Of a DNA stretch of 9,118 nucleotides, positions 1-7,299 are shown piece by piece (within the stretch, counting starts at the first letter, position 1; every line of letters starts with the position of its first letter). The notes below the pieces were generated by a model. It saw nothing but the letters and a program-made list of their open reading frames with translations, was not told where the DNA came from and did no database searches. The stretch covers positions 5,160,461-5,169,578 of the forward strand of contig CP070771.1 in assembly GCA_020345785.1 (NCBI GenBank), read 5' to 3'. Source of the stretch: Desulfobacterales bacterium (GTDB taxonomy: Bacteria; Desulfobacterota; Desulfobacteria; Desulfobacterales; JAFDCJ01). Made by a program: the position numbers and the translations under genes.

Positions 1-136
1 CCTTATTTTATCTCCATTCATATGCCAGCGGCGTGGTTTAAGTTTGGACCACCAAAAAATACTTTCGTTGTAATGGTAAAACCTTTTGAATTCTCATCCC
101 GATCGATGGGGACGGCTTATGAATGGAGATATATTT
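1..136 (+). repeat. Structured ~123-base repeat, copy 1, upstream of the GH15 gene
   Basis: A perfect 14-base inverted repeat, TATCTCCATTCATA at 9-22 and TATGAATGGAGATA at 118-131, encloses an interior shared with 2034-2153. After one T-T mismatch the outer stem can continue with GCC (24-26) and GGC (114-116). Inside, TTTGG (43-47) pairs with CCAAA (52-56) around ACCA. TACT (60-63) pairs with GGTA (75-78), using one G-U. TCTCATC (92-98) pairs with GATGGGG (105-111), using two G-U. Bases 9-60 match copy 2 at 48 of 52 positions. Similarity continues weakly to base 1, so the true left end may lie outside the window. The right arm ends 80 bases before the GH15 start codon. It could be a leader RNA, a protein-binding element or a MITE. 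Both arms are flanked by TA, as an IS630/mariner-type insertion would leave, but TA is also part of the palindrome. I recognise no named riboswitch class. Confidence 0.75.
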
Positions 137-211
137 CACGGCTTGATAAAACAACGCATAGTGGGTTAAAATAACAGCAGACAAAAATTTGAATGGACAG
201 AGGACGGTTGA

Positions 212-1999
212 ATGGACAATTTGAATTACGGTGTGATCGGTAATTGTGTGAGCGCGGCCTTAATATCCGAAAAAGGGACGATTGAATGGTGCTGCCTGCC
301 GTATTTTGATTCCACTGCATTTTTTGCCAAAATATTGGATCAAAAGATAGGCGGTGAATTCTCCATCCGGGCGGCCGCCGATTATAAAATTTCACAGCAT
401 TATTTGCCCAAGACCAACATTCTGGTAACAACGTTTCGGCGGGGAGAGGATCAGTTTGAATTAATTGATTTCATGCCCCGTTACAAAAAGGAGTCCGGCG
501 CTTACCACTGCCCACCGGATATCGTCCGCTATATTCGACACATATCCGGCAAGCCGATTATACGGGTCGGCTATAACCCGCGGCCCGGCTACGGGCTGAA
601 TGAAATCAAAAGGGAAATCCGCCGCGAGTACATCAAGGTCGTTACTGCCCGCGGTCCCTACGAATCGGTTTACTTATACTCTGATATCGACTATCACAAG
701 GTTGCCGAGAGCAAGCCGATCAGGATCGAGCAAGATCATTATTTTCTGCTTAGCTACAACCAGAAACTGGTTGAGCTGGATCTGGAATCCGTTCTGCTGG
801 AATATGAGAAAACCAGGGTCTACTGGCTCAACTGGTCCTCTGAAACCCGACGCTTTGCCGATTATAACGATGAGATCGCCCGCAGCGCCCTGGTGCTGAA
901 GTTGCTTTCCTTTCAAAAGACCGGAGCCATTCTTGCGGCGTTGACCACTTCTCTCCCCGAAGAAATCGGATCCGTCCGCAACTGGGATTACCGTTTCTGC
1001 TGGGTGCGGGATGCATCGATGAACATCGCCGTGCTCACCACCCTCGGGCATTATCGCGTGGCCAGACGATTTTTGGACTTCATTTTGGATGTCATCCCTT
1101 ATAAGGATGAGAAAATCCAGATCATGTACGGCATTAACGGCAAAAAGACCCTCTCGGAGAAGTTATTGCCGCGTCTTCAAGGCTATGAGAATTCGAAACC
1201 CGTCCGGATCGGCAATGCCGCCTACAAACAGAAGCAAAACGACATTTTCGGTGTCCTGCTGGACGTCATTTACCAGTATTTGAAAATTTTCAAGCGCAGC
1301 ACGGTGGAAAATCGGGAGGATCTGTGGACCGTGGTAAGAACCCTCGCCCGGCATGTAGAGCGCAACTGGATGAAGAAGGATCGAGGGATCTGGGAAATCC
1401 GCGGCTGGAAGAAACATTTCACATTTTCCAAGGTGTTGTGCTGGGTTGCCATGGATCGAGCCATGAAAATAGCCCAGCTTTTCTCCATGGGTAACTATGT
1501 GCGTGTGTGGGACGCCATGCGCCGAAAAATTCGCAGCGACATTTTCAAAAACGGCTGGGATGGGAACCTCAAGGCATTTGTGCAGGCTTACGGCGAAAAG
1601 GATTTGGATGCGGCCAACCTGCTGATGGAGCATTACGGTTTTATCGAGGCCGATGACCCCCGATACGTGAGCACCGTGATCGAGACGCACAAACAACTTG
1701 GCCAAAACGGCTTGATGTATCGTTACCGGAACCATGATGATTTCGGTTCCCCTAAATCATCATTTACGGTCTGCACGTTTTGGATGATCAAAAGTCTTTA
1801 TAAAATCGGCCGCAAAAAGGAGGCGGAAAACCTGTTTCACAAGATCCTGTCCTATCGCAACCACCTGGGATTGCTGAGCGAAGACATCGATTTCGATACC
1901 AAAAGACTGCTGGGCAATTTCCCTCAGGGATACAGCCATTTAGCCCTGATTGACACCGCCATCGCGTTGACCGGCGAAGATATCACAGAACCGCTGTAG
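212..1999 (+). CDS. GH15 family glycoside hydrolase (glucoamylase or trehalase type)
   Basis: A 595-residue cytoplasmic enzyme, the usual length for the bacterial single-chain GH15 family, which hydrolyses terminal alpha-glucosidic bonds by inversion. The N-terminal beta domain carries the family signature around residues 9-42 (IGNCVSAALI, then GTIEWCCLPYFDS). The (alpha/alpha)6 catalytic domain starts near residue 250 with RNWDYRFCWVRDAS. The general acid is expected at Glu395 in GIWEIRG, followed by HFTFSKVLCWVAMDRA, and the general base at Glu557 in GLLSEDIDFDT, followed by GNFPQGYSH. Both are present, so the enzyme should be active. The ATG is preceded by AGAGGA (199-204) at a 7-base gap. 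No signal peptide is seen. Family members include glucoamylases, glucodextranases and trehalases; substrate cannot be read from the sequence, but the nearby trehalose-6-phosphate synthase/phosphatase favours trehalose or a related alpha-glucoside. The same structured repeat precedes this gene and the next one. Confidence 0.93.
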   Translation: MDNLNYGVIGNCVSAALISEKGTIEWCCLPYFDSTAFFAKILDQKIGGEFSIRAAADYKISQHYLPKTNILVTTFRRGEDQFELIDFMPRYKKESGAYHCPPDIVRYIRHISGKPIIRVGYNPRPGYGLNEIKREIRREYIKVVTARGPYESVYLYSDIDYHKVAESKPIRIEQDHYFLLSYNQKLVELDLESVLLEYEKTRVYWLNWSSETRRFADYNDEIARSALVLKLLSFQKTGAILAALTTSLPEEIGSVRNWDYRFCWVRDASMNIAVLTTLGHYRVARRFLDFILDVIPYKDEKIQIMYGINGKKTLSEKLLPRLQGYENSKPVRIGNAAYKQKQNDIFGVLLDVIYQYLKIFKRSTVENREDLWTVVRTLARHVERNWMKKDRGIWEIRGWKKHFTFSKVLCWVAMDRAMKIAQLFSMGNYVRVWDAMRRKIRSDIFKNGWDGNLKAFVQAYGEKDLDAANLLMEHYGFIEADDPRYVSTVIETHKQLGQNGLMYRYRNHDDFGSPKSSFTVCTFWMIKSLYKIGRKKEAENLFHKILSYRNHLGLLSEDIDFDTKRLLGNFPQGYSHLALIDTAIALTGEDITEPL

Positions 2000-2025
2000 T
2001 TTGAGGAGTAAAATCAGCCAAAATT

Positions 2026-2158
2026 CTTTGTTTTATCTCCATTCATATGCCAGCGGCATTGTCTAAGTTTGGACCACCAAAAGATACCCCCGCTGCAAGG
2101 GTAAAACCTTATCAATTCTCAGCGGCATAGCCGTTGATTTATGAATGGAGTTATGTTT
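2026..2158 (+). repeat. Structured ~120-base repeat, copy 2, upstream of the sensor kinase gene
   Basis: Second copy of the element at 1-136, in the same orientation. The terminal arms are 2034-2047 and 2140-2153, with 13 of 14 positions pairing. The internal hairpins are TTTGG (2068-2072) with CCAAA (2077-2081), TACCC (2085-2089) with GGGTA (2099-2103), and TCAGCGGC (2119-2126) with GCCGTTGA (2130-2137) around a 3-base loop. The last hairpin has no sequence in common with its counterpart in copy 1, yet both are paired, and the TACCC stem replaces a U-G by C-G. The block GGTAAAACC (2100-2108) is unchanged between copies. The right arm ends 66 bases before the kinase start codon, close to the 80 bases in copy 1. 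CAGCGGCAT occurs twice (2051-2059 and 2120-2128), so the 3' strand GCCGTTG could pair with either. Confidence 0.75.
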
Positions 2159-2219
2159 AATATTGCCATTGCGGCAACAACCCGGACTCAACTGAGTTTC
2201 CGGCGCTGGAGGATGTATC

Positions 2220-3929
2220 GTGCAAGAACATGACGACGACATGTGCGATCCCGTTTTTCGACCGGTGCAAGCACCGCCGGATGAAAAATCAGCGGAAAAA
2301 GCGCAACGCCAGAGCGAGTTGCCGCAGGAGCATCAGCACTTGACTCTTCAGCAATTGGCGGAGCTGGAAACCATCTATCGTTCGATCCCCCTCGGCCTGT
2401 GTGTCTTTGACACCGACTTCCGATTCGTTCGCATCAACGACCGTATGGCCCAAATCAACGGGATCCCGGCCTCCGAACACATCGGCCGCACACCGCACGA
2501 AGTGGTGCCGGATCTGGCTGCTCAGGCCGAGAAAATATTTTATCGGGTTCTCGGGAGTGAACAGCCGGTTTTGGATGTCGAATTAAGCGGAACTACTTCG
2601 GCCCGGCCATCCGATCAGCGTACCTGGGTCGCGCACTGGCTGCCTCTGAAAGATTCGACGGGAAAGGTGATCGGTGTCAGTGTGGTGGCTGAGGATATCA
2701 CCGAACGCAAACAGGCCGAAGCAGTTTCTAAGCGAACACAGGAGAATCTGGGAAAAGAGGTCGTCGCGCGCACCGCCGAGCTCGAAGCGACCATAGCCGC
2801 CCTGGAAAACGAAATGCAGGAGCGCATCGAACTGGAAAATCAACTGCGCCAGTGGTCAAGGGTGTTTATGGACGCCGCCGATCCGATCATCATTGAGGAC
2901 CTCGCCGGAATCATTACCGATCTTAATCTCGAAGCAGAAAGGGTGTACGGCTGGCACCGTCACGAACTGATCGGCAAATCCATATTCAGCCTCATTCCGT
3001 CTGCCCAACATGAACAGGCCCGTCAGCTGCGCGAGCGCTGCCGTCGCGGGGAAGAGGTGCGGGACTGGGAAAGCATAAGACAGGGCCGGTCGGGACAGTT
3101 GTTTTTTGTGTTGCTGACGGCCTTTCCCCTTTTTGATGAATCCGGCAACGTTCAATCTTTGGCGACCATTACCAAGGACATCACCCTGCGCAAGCAGATG
3201 GAAACCGAACTCAAGGAATCCCGGCGGCATCTGCGGGAGGTGTCGCGCAAGAGCATCGAGGTTCTGGAAAGCGACCGTCAAACAACCGCCAAGGAGCTGC
3301 ATGACAGCATCGGCGCCAGCTTGGCAGCCATCAAATTCAGCCTCGAAGGCATCGCCGAGGAAATCGCCGCAGAATCAGAAAAAGCGGCGGCATCTCTTGC
3401 AATCTCAATTTCTCACCTGTTGGACACCATCAAGGAGACCAAGCGAATTTCAGCCAAATTGCGGCCTTCGATGCTGGATGAGCTGGGTCTTTTAGCCACC
3501 GTCAAATGGTATTTGAGGCAATTTTCAGAGCAGTTCAGCAATATCCGGTTTCGTACCCACATCGATGCCCGGGAAGAGGATATCCCCGAACAGCACAAGA
3601 TCGTCATTTATCGGGTGCTGCAGGAATCCCTGCATAATGCCGCCAAACACAGCCAGGCCGGACAGGTTGACATCACCTTGAAAAGCGCCGCCCATCAGGT
3701 CGTGCTCGAAGTCGCCGATGATGGCTGTGGATTTGATGTCCAAAAAAATCGCAGTCCAAGCGACCCTACCAGCGGGTACGGGCTGGCGAGCATGAAAGAG
3801 CGGGCCGAGATTGTCGGCGGCTCTTTTGACATTGAGTCTTCTCCCGGCAAAGGCACGCATATCAAGATGGTTCTTTCACCGAGTGAGTATGAATTTTCAT
3901 CGAATGAAAACGTTCGCAGAAAGGATTAA
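2220..3929 (+). CDS. Cytosolic PAS-PAS sensor histidine kinase (HisKA_3, NarL-linked type)
   Basis: A 569-residue kinase without visible transmembrane segments, so it probably senses an internal signal. In order: a charged N-terminus, PAS domain 1 (about 45-165, ending VVAEDITERK), a coiled-coil linker (about 166-210), PAS domain 2 (about 212-330, ending TITKDITLRK), and a HisKA_3 dimerisation domain with the phosphoacceptor His361 in KELHDSIGASLAAIKF. The HATPase_c domain follows, with the N box at Asn473 (LQESLHNAAKHS), the G1 box DDGCGFD (Asp501) and G2 GYGLASM. Such kinases normally phosphorylate a LuxR/NarL-type response regulator. The start is GTG, chosen because GGAGG (2208-2212) lies 7 bases before it. 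No response regulator gene follows; only 71 bases separate the stop from the convergent synthase/phosphatase gene. It is therefore an orphan, possibly after loss of its partner. Structured repeat copy 2 lies in its leader. Confidence 0.93.
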   Translation: MQEHDDDMCDPVFRPVQAPPDEKSAEKAQRQSELPQEHQHLTLQQLAELETIYRSIPLGLCVFDTDFRFVRINDRMAQINGIPASEHIGRTPHEVVPDLAAQAEKIFYRVLGSEQPVLDVELSGTTSARPSDQRTWVAHWLPLKDSTGKVIGVSVVAEDITERKQAEAVSKRTQENLGKEVVARTAELEATIAALENEMQERIELENQLRQWSRVFMDAADPIIIEDLAGIITDLNLEAERVYGWHRHELIGKSIFSLIPSAQHEQARQLRERCRRGEEVRDWESIRQGRSGQLFFVLLTAFPLFDESGNVQSLATITKDITLRKQMETELKESRRHLREVSRKSIEVLESDRQTTAKELHDSIGASLAAIKFSLEGIAEEIAAESEKAAASLAISISHLLDTIKETKRISAKLRPSMLDELGLLATVKWYLRQFSEQFSNIRFRTHIDAREEDIPEQHKIVIYRVLQESLHNAAKHSQAGQVDITLKSAAHQVVLEVADDGCGFDVQKNRSPSDPTSGYGLASMKERAEIVGGSFDIESSPGKGTHIKMVLSPSEYEFSSNENVRRKD

Positions 3930-4000
3930 AGGTGCAACAACAGCCCATGGATCGCCCGCTTTCCTTCCGGCACCCGTATAAGATCGGATTGTTGCCAAGA

Positions 4001-6175
4001 CTACAATTTTTGCAGAACCTCGGTTAAAAATGCTCTGAAAGCCCGCGGGCTGGATGCTCTGAATTTGGCGGCGGTTGTGGCTTTGCGATCTCCCACAAAT
4101 ATGCTGAGGATCTCAGGGTTATCATCCGCGAGGCGAAACATGCTTTCGTCGGTTTCATCATCGCCGGCGCACAGCACGGCATCGTATCGATTCAGCTGCA
4201 CAAAATGCCTCAGGGCCATACCCTTGTTCAGCTGAATCGATCCCACCTCCACAATTTTTTGGCCGTGATGAATTTCGACCGGCAAATTGGAAAGCATTTC
4301 ATACAACTCGGCAACCAGCTGGTTGGCCTTCCAGGTGCCGAACTCCGGATCGGAGTTGCGGTAGTGCCAAACAACGGAAGATGTTTTTTCTTCGACACTG
4401 CTTCCCGGAGTCATTCCGGTATAGAGCTGGAACACGTCAATGATCCGGTCTTTCCACCACAGATCGGCCTGGGTGTCGAAGACGATCCAATCATCGGCGT
4501 TGCGATGCTTATAATAGTAGCCGTGCTCGGCGATCAGGTTAAAATCATACCGCGAAAACCAGCGGTCCATGTCCTCCTTTTTCCTGCCGCTGATGATGTA
4601 GACATCAAGACTGTGCTTGGCCTCCAGGCGGGCGAATAGATCCTTGATGTCATCATCCGGCAGGGCATCTTCGGGTCTCTTCTTGATTTCGGCCAGCGTT
4701 CCGTCATAGTCTAAAAAAAAGGCAAGCTGGGAGGCCCGGGTGAGAGGATCTATCGCTTCCAGGGAGACGACTTGCGTGACCGCCGGCGGTTCCTTGTCGT
4801 CTGCGCGGACGTTTAAATCGCGAAAGAATGACTCAGCCCAGTATCGGGCATCATATTTGATGACCCGCTCCTTCATGGGCTCGACCATCTTTTTTTTTCG
4901 CTCCTCACTGAGCTGCAACGCTTGCTTGATTGCCTGCGCAACTTCATTGATGTTGTATGGGTTGACAATCAACGCATTCGGCAACTCCTGGGCGGCCCCG
5001 GCAAACTCGCTGAGAATCAGCACCCCGTTTCTTTCCTGCTGGCAGGCCAGATATTCTTTGGCCACCAGGTTCATACCGTCGATCAGGGGCGTGACCATGG
5101 CAACATCGGCCAGAGCGTAAAGGGCACAAAGTTCACTGAAATTAACCGATTTGTGAATAAAATGGACGGGAATGTTGTTGATCGTTGCGTATTTACCGTT
5201 GATGTAACCGACTTTCCCCTGCAATTCTTCCAAAAGCTTCTGATACTCCTCGACGCTTTCGCGGGAAGGTATATTAATGAAAATGAAGACAATGTCGTCC
5301 CGCTGATCGGTGTCATTCAAGTAGCGCTCGATGGCATCCAGCCGCCGCGGGATGCCTTTGGAATAGTCCAGACGTTCGACACTTAGCACCACTTTTTTGC
5401 CTTGGTAATTTTGCCGGTAGTCACGATAGCAGGCGGCGTAGGTATCGGACTGCAATGTATCCAGAAATTTTTTTGAATTAATCCCAATCGGATACACGCC
5501 GATGCTGGTTTTATGGCTTTCTTGGGGGACATGATCGATGTCCGATTCCAGACCCAGCAGACGCATGATGGTGCTGCGGAAGTGTCTCAGATAGCCGTAG
5601 GTATGAAAACCGATCAAATCCGCCCCCAGGAGACCTTCGAGGAGTTTTTCCCGATTCGGGTGACAGCGGAAGAGCTCGTAAGAAGGAAAAGGAGTGTGCA
5701 AAAAAAATCCGATCTTCAGCTCCGGACGCGCCTGCCTGAGAATTGAAGGCAGAAGCATGAGGTGGTAATCGTGGACCCAAACCGTATCGCCGCCTTCAGA
5801 CATTTCCAGCACGGTATCCGCAAACAGGCGGTTGACCTTCTGATAGGCTTCCCACCATCGTTCATCGTAGCGGGCATAGGCAGACATGTAATGCAATAGA
5901 GGCCACAGGCTGGAATTGGAAAAGCCGGTGTAAAAATCCTGGGCGTCCTCGCGGCCCAAAAAGATCGGGATATAGTTAAAACGCTCCTTGAGTTCGGCCG
6001 AAATTTTCGATTTTTCAGCCGGATCATCCACGACACCGCCGGCCCAACCAACCCAGCTAAACGCGTATTGATCGCCAAGGCCTTCCATGGCATAGACCAG
6101 GCCGCCGGAGGACTTCTCAATCGTTTTGCCGATGGTCACCGGCAGTCGATTGGATACGATAATGAGTGATTCCAT
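4001..6175 (-). CDS. otsAB: Bifunctional trehalose-6-phosphate synthase/phosphatase (OtsA-OtsB fusion)
   Basis: A 724-residue cytosolic fusion that makes trehalose in two steps: UDP-glucose plus glucose-6-phosphate to trehalose-6-phosphate, then dephosphorylation. The GT20 synthase domain covers about residues 1-460, with SNRLPV (8-13), [10 protein letters not shown] (24-33), WVGWAGG (41-47), [11 protein letters not shown] (134-144), the phosphate-binding VERLDYSKG (266-274) and [13 protein letters not shown] (363-375). The HAD phosphatase domain covers about 480-724. It has the nucleophile and acid in DYDGT (Asp489, Asp491), motif II IISG (527-530) and motif [12 protein letters not shown] (671-680). 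All key residues are present, so both activities are expected. The ATG is fixed by the conserved opening [13 protein letters not shown]; no strong Shine-Dalgarno is visible, only a distant GAAAGG. The gene converges on the sensor kinase gene and probably serves with the nearby GH15 gene in osmoprotectant or reserve-sugar turnover. Confidence 0.97.
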   Translation of the reverse strand: MESLIIVSNRLPVTIGKTIEKSSGGLVYAMEGLGDQYAFSWVGWAGGVVDDPAEKSKISAELKERFNYIPIFLGREDAQDFYTGFSNSSLWPLLHYMSAYARYDERWWEAYQKVNRLFADTVLEMSEGGDTVWVHDYHLMLLPSILRQARPELKIGFFLHTPFPSYELFRCHPNREKLLEGLLGADLIGFHTYGYLRHFRSTIMRLLGLESDIDHVPQESHKTSIGVYPIGINSKKFLDTLQSDTYAACYRDYRQNYQGKKVVLSVERLDYSKGIPRRLDAIERYLNDTDQRDDIVFIFINIPSRESVEEYQKLLEELQGKVGYINGKYATINNIPVHFIHKSVNFSELCALYALADVAMVTPLIDGMNLVAKEYLACQQERNGVLILSEFAGAAQELPNALIVNPYNINEVAQAIKQALQLSEERKKKMVEPMKERVIKYDARYWAESFFRDLNVRADDKEPPAVTQVVSLEAIDPLTRASQLAFFLDYDGTLAEIKKRPEDALPDDDIKDLFARLEAKHSLDVYIISGRKKEDMDRWFSRYDFNLIAEHGYYYKHRNADDWIVFDTQADLWWKDRIIDVFQLYTGMTPGSSVEEKTSSVVWHYRNSDPEFGTWKANQLVAELYEMLSNLPVEIHHGQKIVEVGSIQLNKGMALRHFVQLNRYDAVLCAGDDETDESMFRLADDNPEILSIFVGDRKATTAAKFRASSPRAFRAFLTEVLQKL

Positions 6176-6748
6176 AAGCTAAATTGATGCCTTTCACTTT
6201 ATTCGCACCACAGCGCGCGGACGCTTTCTTGAAGCAATCTCAAAAAAGCCTTTTGGCCCAAACTCTTTATTGGTGCCTCGTTTTAAATCCTCGAAATACG
6301 GATGTATTCCTGCGGTTTAAGGCCCACAAAGAAAACAAGATTAGACGGGTCATCCCGCTAGGCGGGGAAACTCGGCCCCGCCGCGATTCTGGTCCGCCTC
6401 TGGAGGGTTGAACCAAAATCCTTTTTTTGAGATGGCGTCTCGTATATTTCTTTAAATTGACACCGGTCACGTCTCAGCTTTGTTAATTACGGCATAGGAT
6501 GCGGTTTGTAAAGTGAAACGATGGGTTGTGCGTGCCATTCCGATAAAACTCCGCTGCTGGACGGGAATTCTCGTCGTCAAAATCAAAAACCACGGCCTTA
6601 AATCACTGACCGAAAAAGGCAATCACGGGCAATTAGCAGCATATCTCGAGTCTCCATCTCCCGCCTGCATCGTTGCCTTCTTAACCTATTCATTATGCCC
6701 GTTCTGCCCGGCAAATAAATGGGGTAAAATCAGTATTTGTCTCATTGA
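6176..6748. other. Long region without a convincing gene
   Basis: About 570 bases between the divergently oriented synthase/phosphatase gene and the region before the PilZ gene. Short open frames here (for example 6184-6411 and 6513-6752 on plus, 6267-6470 on minus) have no good ribosome-binding site, no recognisable domain and low-complexity or Arg/Pro-rich translations, so none is called. Visible structure includes a short palindrome AATAC-GGAT-GTATT at 6295-6308 and the GC-rich hairpin pair at 6354-6382. There is also a T-run at 6422-6428, and a TTGACA at 6457-6462 with only a poor -10 candidate 19 bases later (GTTAAT, 6482-6487). The leader and promoter of the minus-strand synthase gene should lie in the left part, but no clear promoter was found. 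Confidence 0.6.
6354..6382. repeat. GC-rich competing hairpins (REP-like)
   Basis: GGCGGGG (6361-6367) pairs perfectly with CCCCGCC (6376-6382) around an 8-base loop. The same strand can instead pair upstream, CCCGC (6354-6358) with GCGGG (6362-6366). A small CCTC/GAGG hairpin follows at 6397-6406. The nearest T-run (6422-6428) is too far away for a simple terminator. A REP-like intergenic element is the simplest reading; whether it is repeated elsewhere in the genome cannot be seen here. Confidence 0.45.
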
Positions 6749-6776
6749 TTGACAGTAATAAAATTTTGAATACTGT
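6749..6776 (+). promoter_or_regulatory. Possible sigma70 promoter with overlapping palindrome
   Basis: TTGACA (6749-6754) is a perfect -35 hexamer. TACTGT (6771-6776) lies 16 bases downstream and is a weak -10. The inverted repeat ACAGTA (6752-6757) and TACTGT (6771-6776) overlaps both hexamers around an AAAATTTT core, as an operator would. It is about 145 bases before the PilZ start, so a long leader would follow. Confidence 0.3.
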
Positions 6777-6903
6777 TTTGCGCAAAGGTAAATACAGGAT
6801 AGACCCTATTTACTATCGGCGCCCCTTCTATCATAGTATGATTACGTTTATGAATATTCTGACAATAATGTCGCATATGCCTCATTCCGCAGCGTAACGC
6901 GGA
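6777..6903 (+). promoter_or_regulatory. Cluster of inverted repeats before the PilZ gene
   Basis: Four further palindromes follow in 127 bases. They are TTTGCGCAAA (6777-6786, perfect), GTAAATA (6788-6794) with TATTTAC (6807-6813), ATCATA (6830-6835) with TATGAT (6837-6842) around one G, and TCCGC (6886-6890) with GCGGA (6899-6903). The last could form a small hairpin just before the ribosome-binding site at 6908-6915. They may be operators or leader hairpins, but AT-rich DNA yields some palindromes by chance. Confidence 0.35.
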
Positions 6904-6921
6904 TCAGAAAGGGGGTTGGAC

Positions 6922-7299
6922 ATGTTGACGGTGCAAGGAAAAAACAAACGCCGAATGCAAAGCAGATTTAAGTTGCCCCCGATCCAGTCCGATCAAAGAG
7001 AAGAGGAGCGCATCATGTCGCATGTACCGGTCGTAGTCGCCCCCTTTAGCACCAGATTCTATCGCGAATACGCCTCAATGACCTTTAATCACAGCAAAGG
7101 GGGGATGTGCATCGAAGCGGCCGAGCATCTGAAACCCGGATCGGTTCTTTACATCCGACTGGCAAAATCGCCCTCCGATGATGTTTACCACGGCAACAGG
7201 AAAAATTTGCGGATATCCACTCTGGCAGAAGTAAAGTGGTGTCGTGAATTGGATGATAAATTCGGCACCTATTACCTGGTCGGCGTCAAATATTATTGA
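6922..7299 (+). CDS. Small PilZ-domain protein (putative c-di-GMP receptor)
   Basis: A 125-residue soluble protein that is essentially one PilZ domain. The NxSxxG motif is intact (Asn56, Ser58, Gly61 in NHSKGGMC). Two arginine pairs fit the upstream RxxxR motif: Arg11/Arg15 and Arg26/Arg30. The C-terminal strands read AEVKWCREL and YYLVGVKYY, typical of the fold. PilZ domains bind cyclic di-GMP and pass the signal to motility, polysaccharide or secretion machinery; with no partner domain here, the target is unknown. ATG at 6922 is preferred over the in-frame TTG at 6916, because the AAAGGGGG ribosome-binding site (6908-6915) lies 6 bases before the ATG but abuts the TTG. A palindrome-rich stretch lies upstream. 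The stop overlaps, tail to tail, the end of a truncated minus-strand gene. Confidence 0.85.
   Translation: MLTVQGKNKRRMQSRFKLPPIQSDQREEERIMSHVPVVVAPFSTRFYREYASMTFNHSKGGMCIEAAEHLKPGSVLYIRLAKSPSDDVYHGNRKNLRISTLAEVKWCRELDDKFGTYYLVGVKYY

Noticed and set aside
189..218. Direct repeat TTGAATGGACA (189-199 and 208-218) around the GH15 start
   Set aside because: Short; the upstream ATG at 193 is out of frame, so no second start is implied and no function is evident.
1163..1735. Long minus-strand open frame of 190 codons
   Set aside because: It lies opposite the GH15 catalytic domain, has no domain of its own and is a shadow of that gene.
9..2153. The repeat pair as integron attC sites around a one-gene cassette
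   Set aside because: The inverted arms lack the GTTRRRY/RYYYAAC core sequences of attC sites.
2034..2153. The repeat as an ERIC element, because of similar length and palindromic ends
   Set aside because: The sequence does not resemble the ERIC consensus I know.
2153..2233. Leader peptide starting at ATG 2153 just after GGAG in repeat copy 2
   Set aside because: The gap to GGAG is only two bases, and copy 1 has no ATG at the matching place.
3932..4027. GTG frame of 31 codons right after the kinase, a possible response regulator start
   Set aside because: The translation (VQQQPMDRPLSFRHPYK...) has no receiver motif and runs into the end of the convergent gene.
4205..4639. Plus-strand open frame of 144 codons
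   Set aside because: It is antisense to the phosphatase domain of the otsAB fusion, whose motifs are unmistakable; the same holds for 4740-5120 and 4922-5386.
6241..6260. Minus-strand GCC-AAAA-GGC followed by TTTTTT as a terminator or attenuator before otsAB
   Set aside because: The stem is only three to four pairs, too weak to support.
6184..6411. Plus-strand 75-codon frame after the otsAB start
   Set aside because: No ribosome-binding site, and its end is a translation of the GC-rich hairpins.
6513..6752. Plus-strand 79-codon frame
   Set aside because: No ribosome-binding site, no recognisable motif, and it runs into the presumed promoter region.
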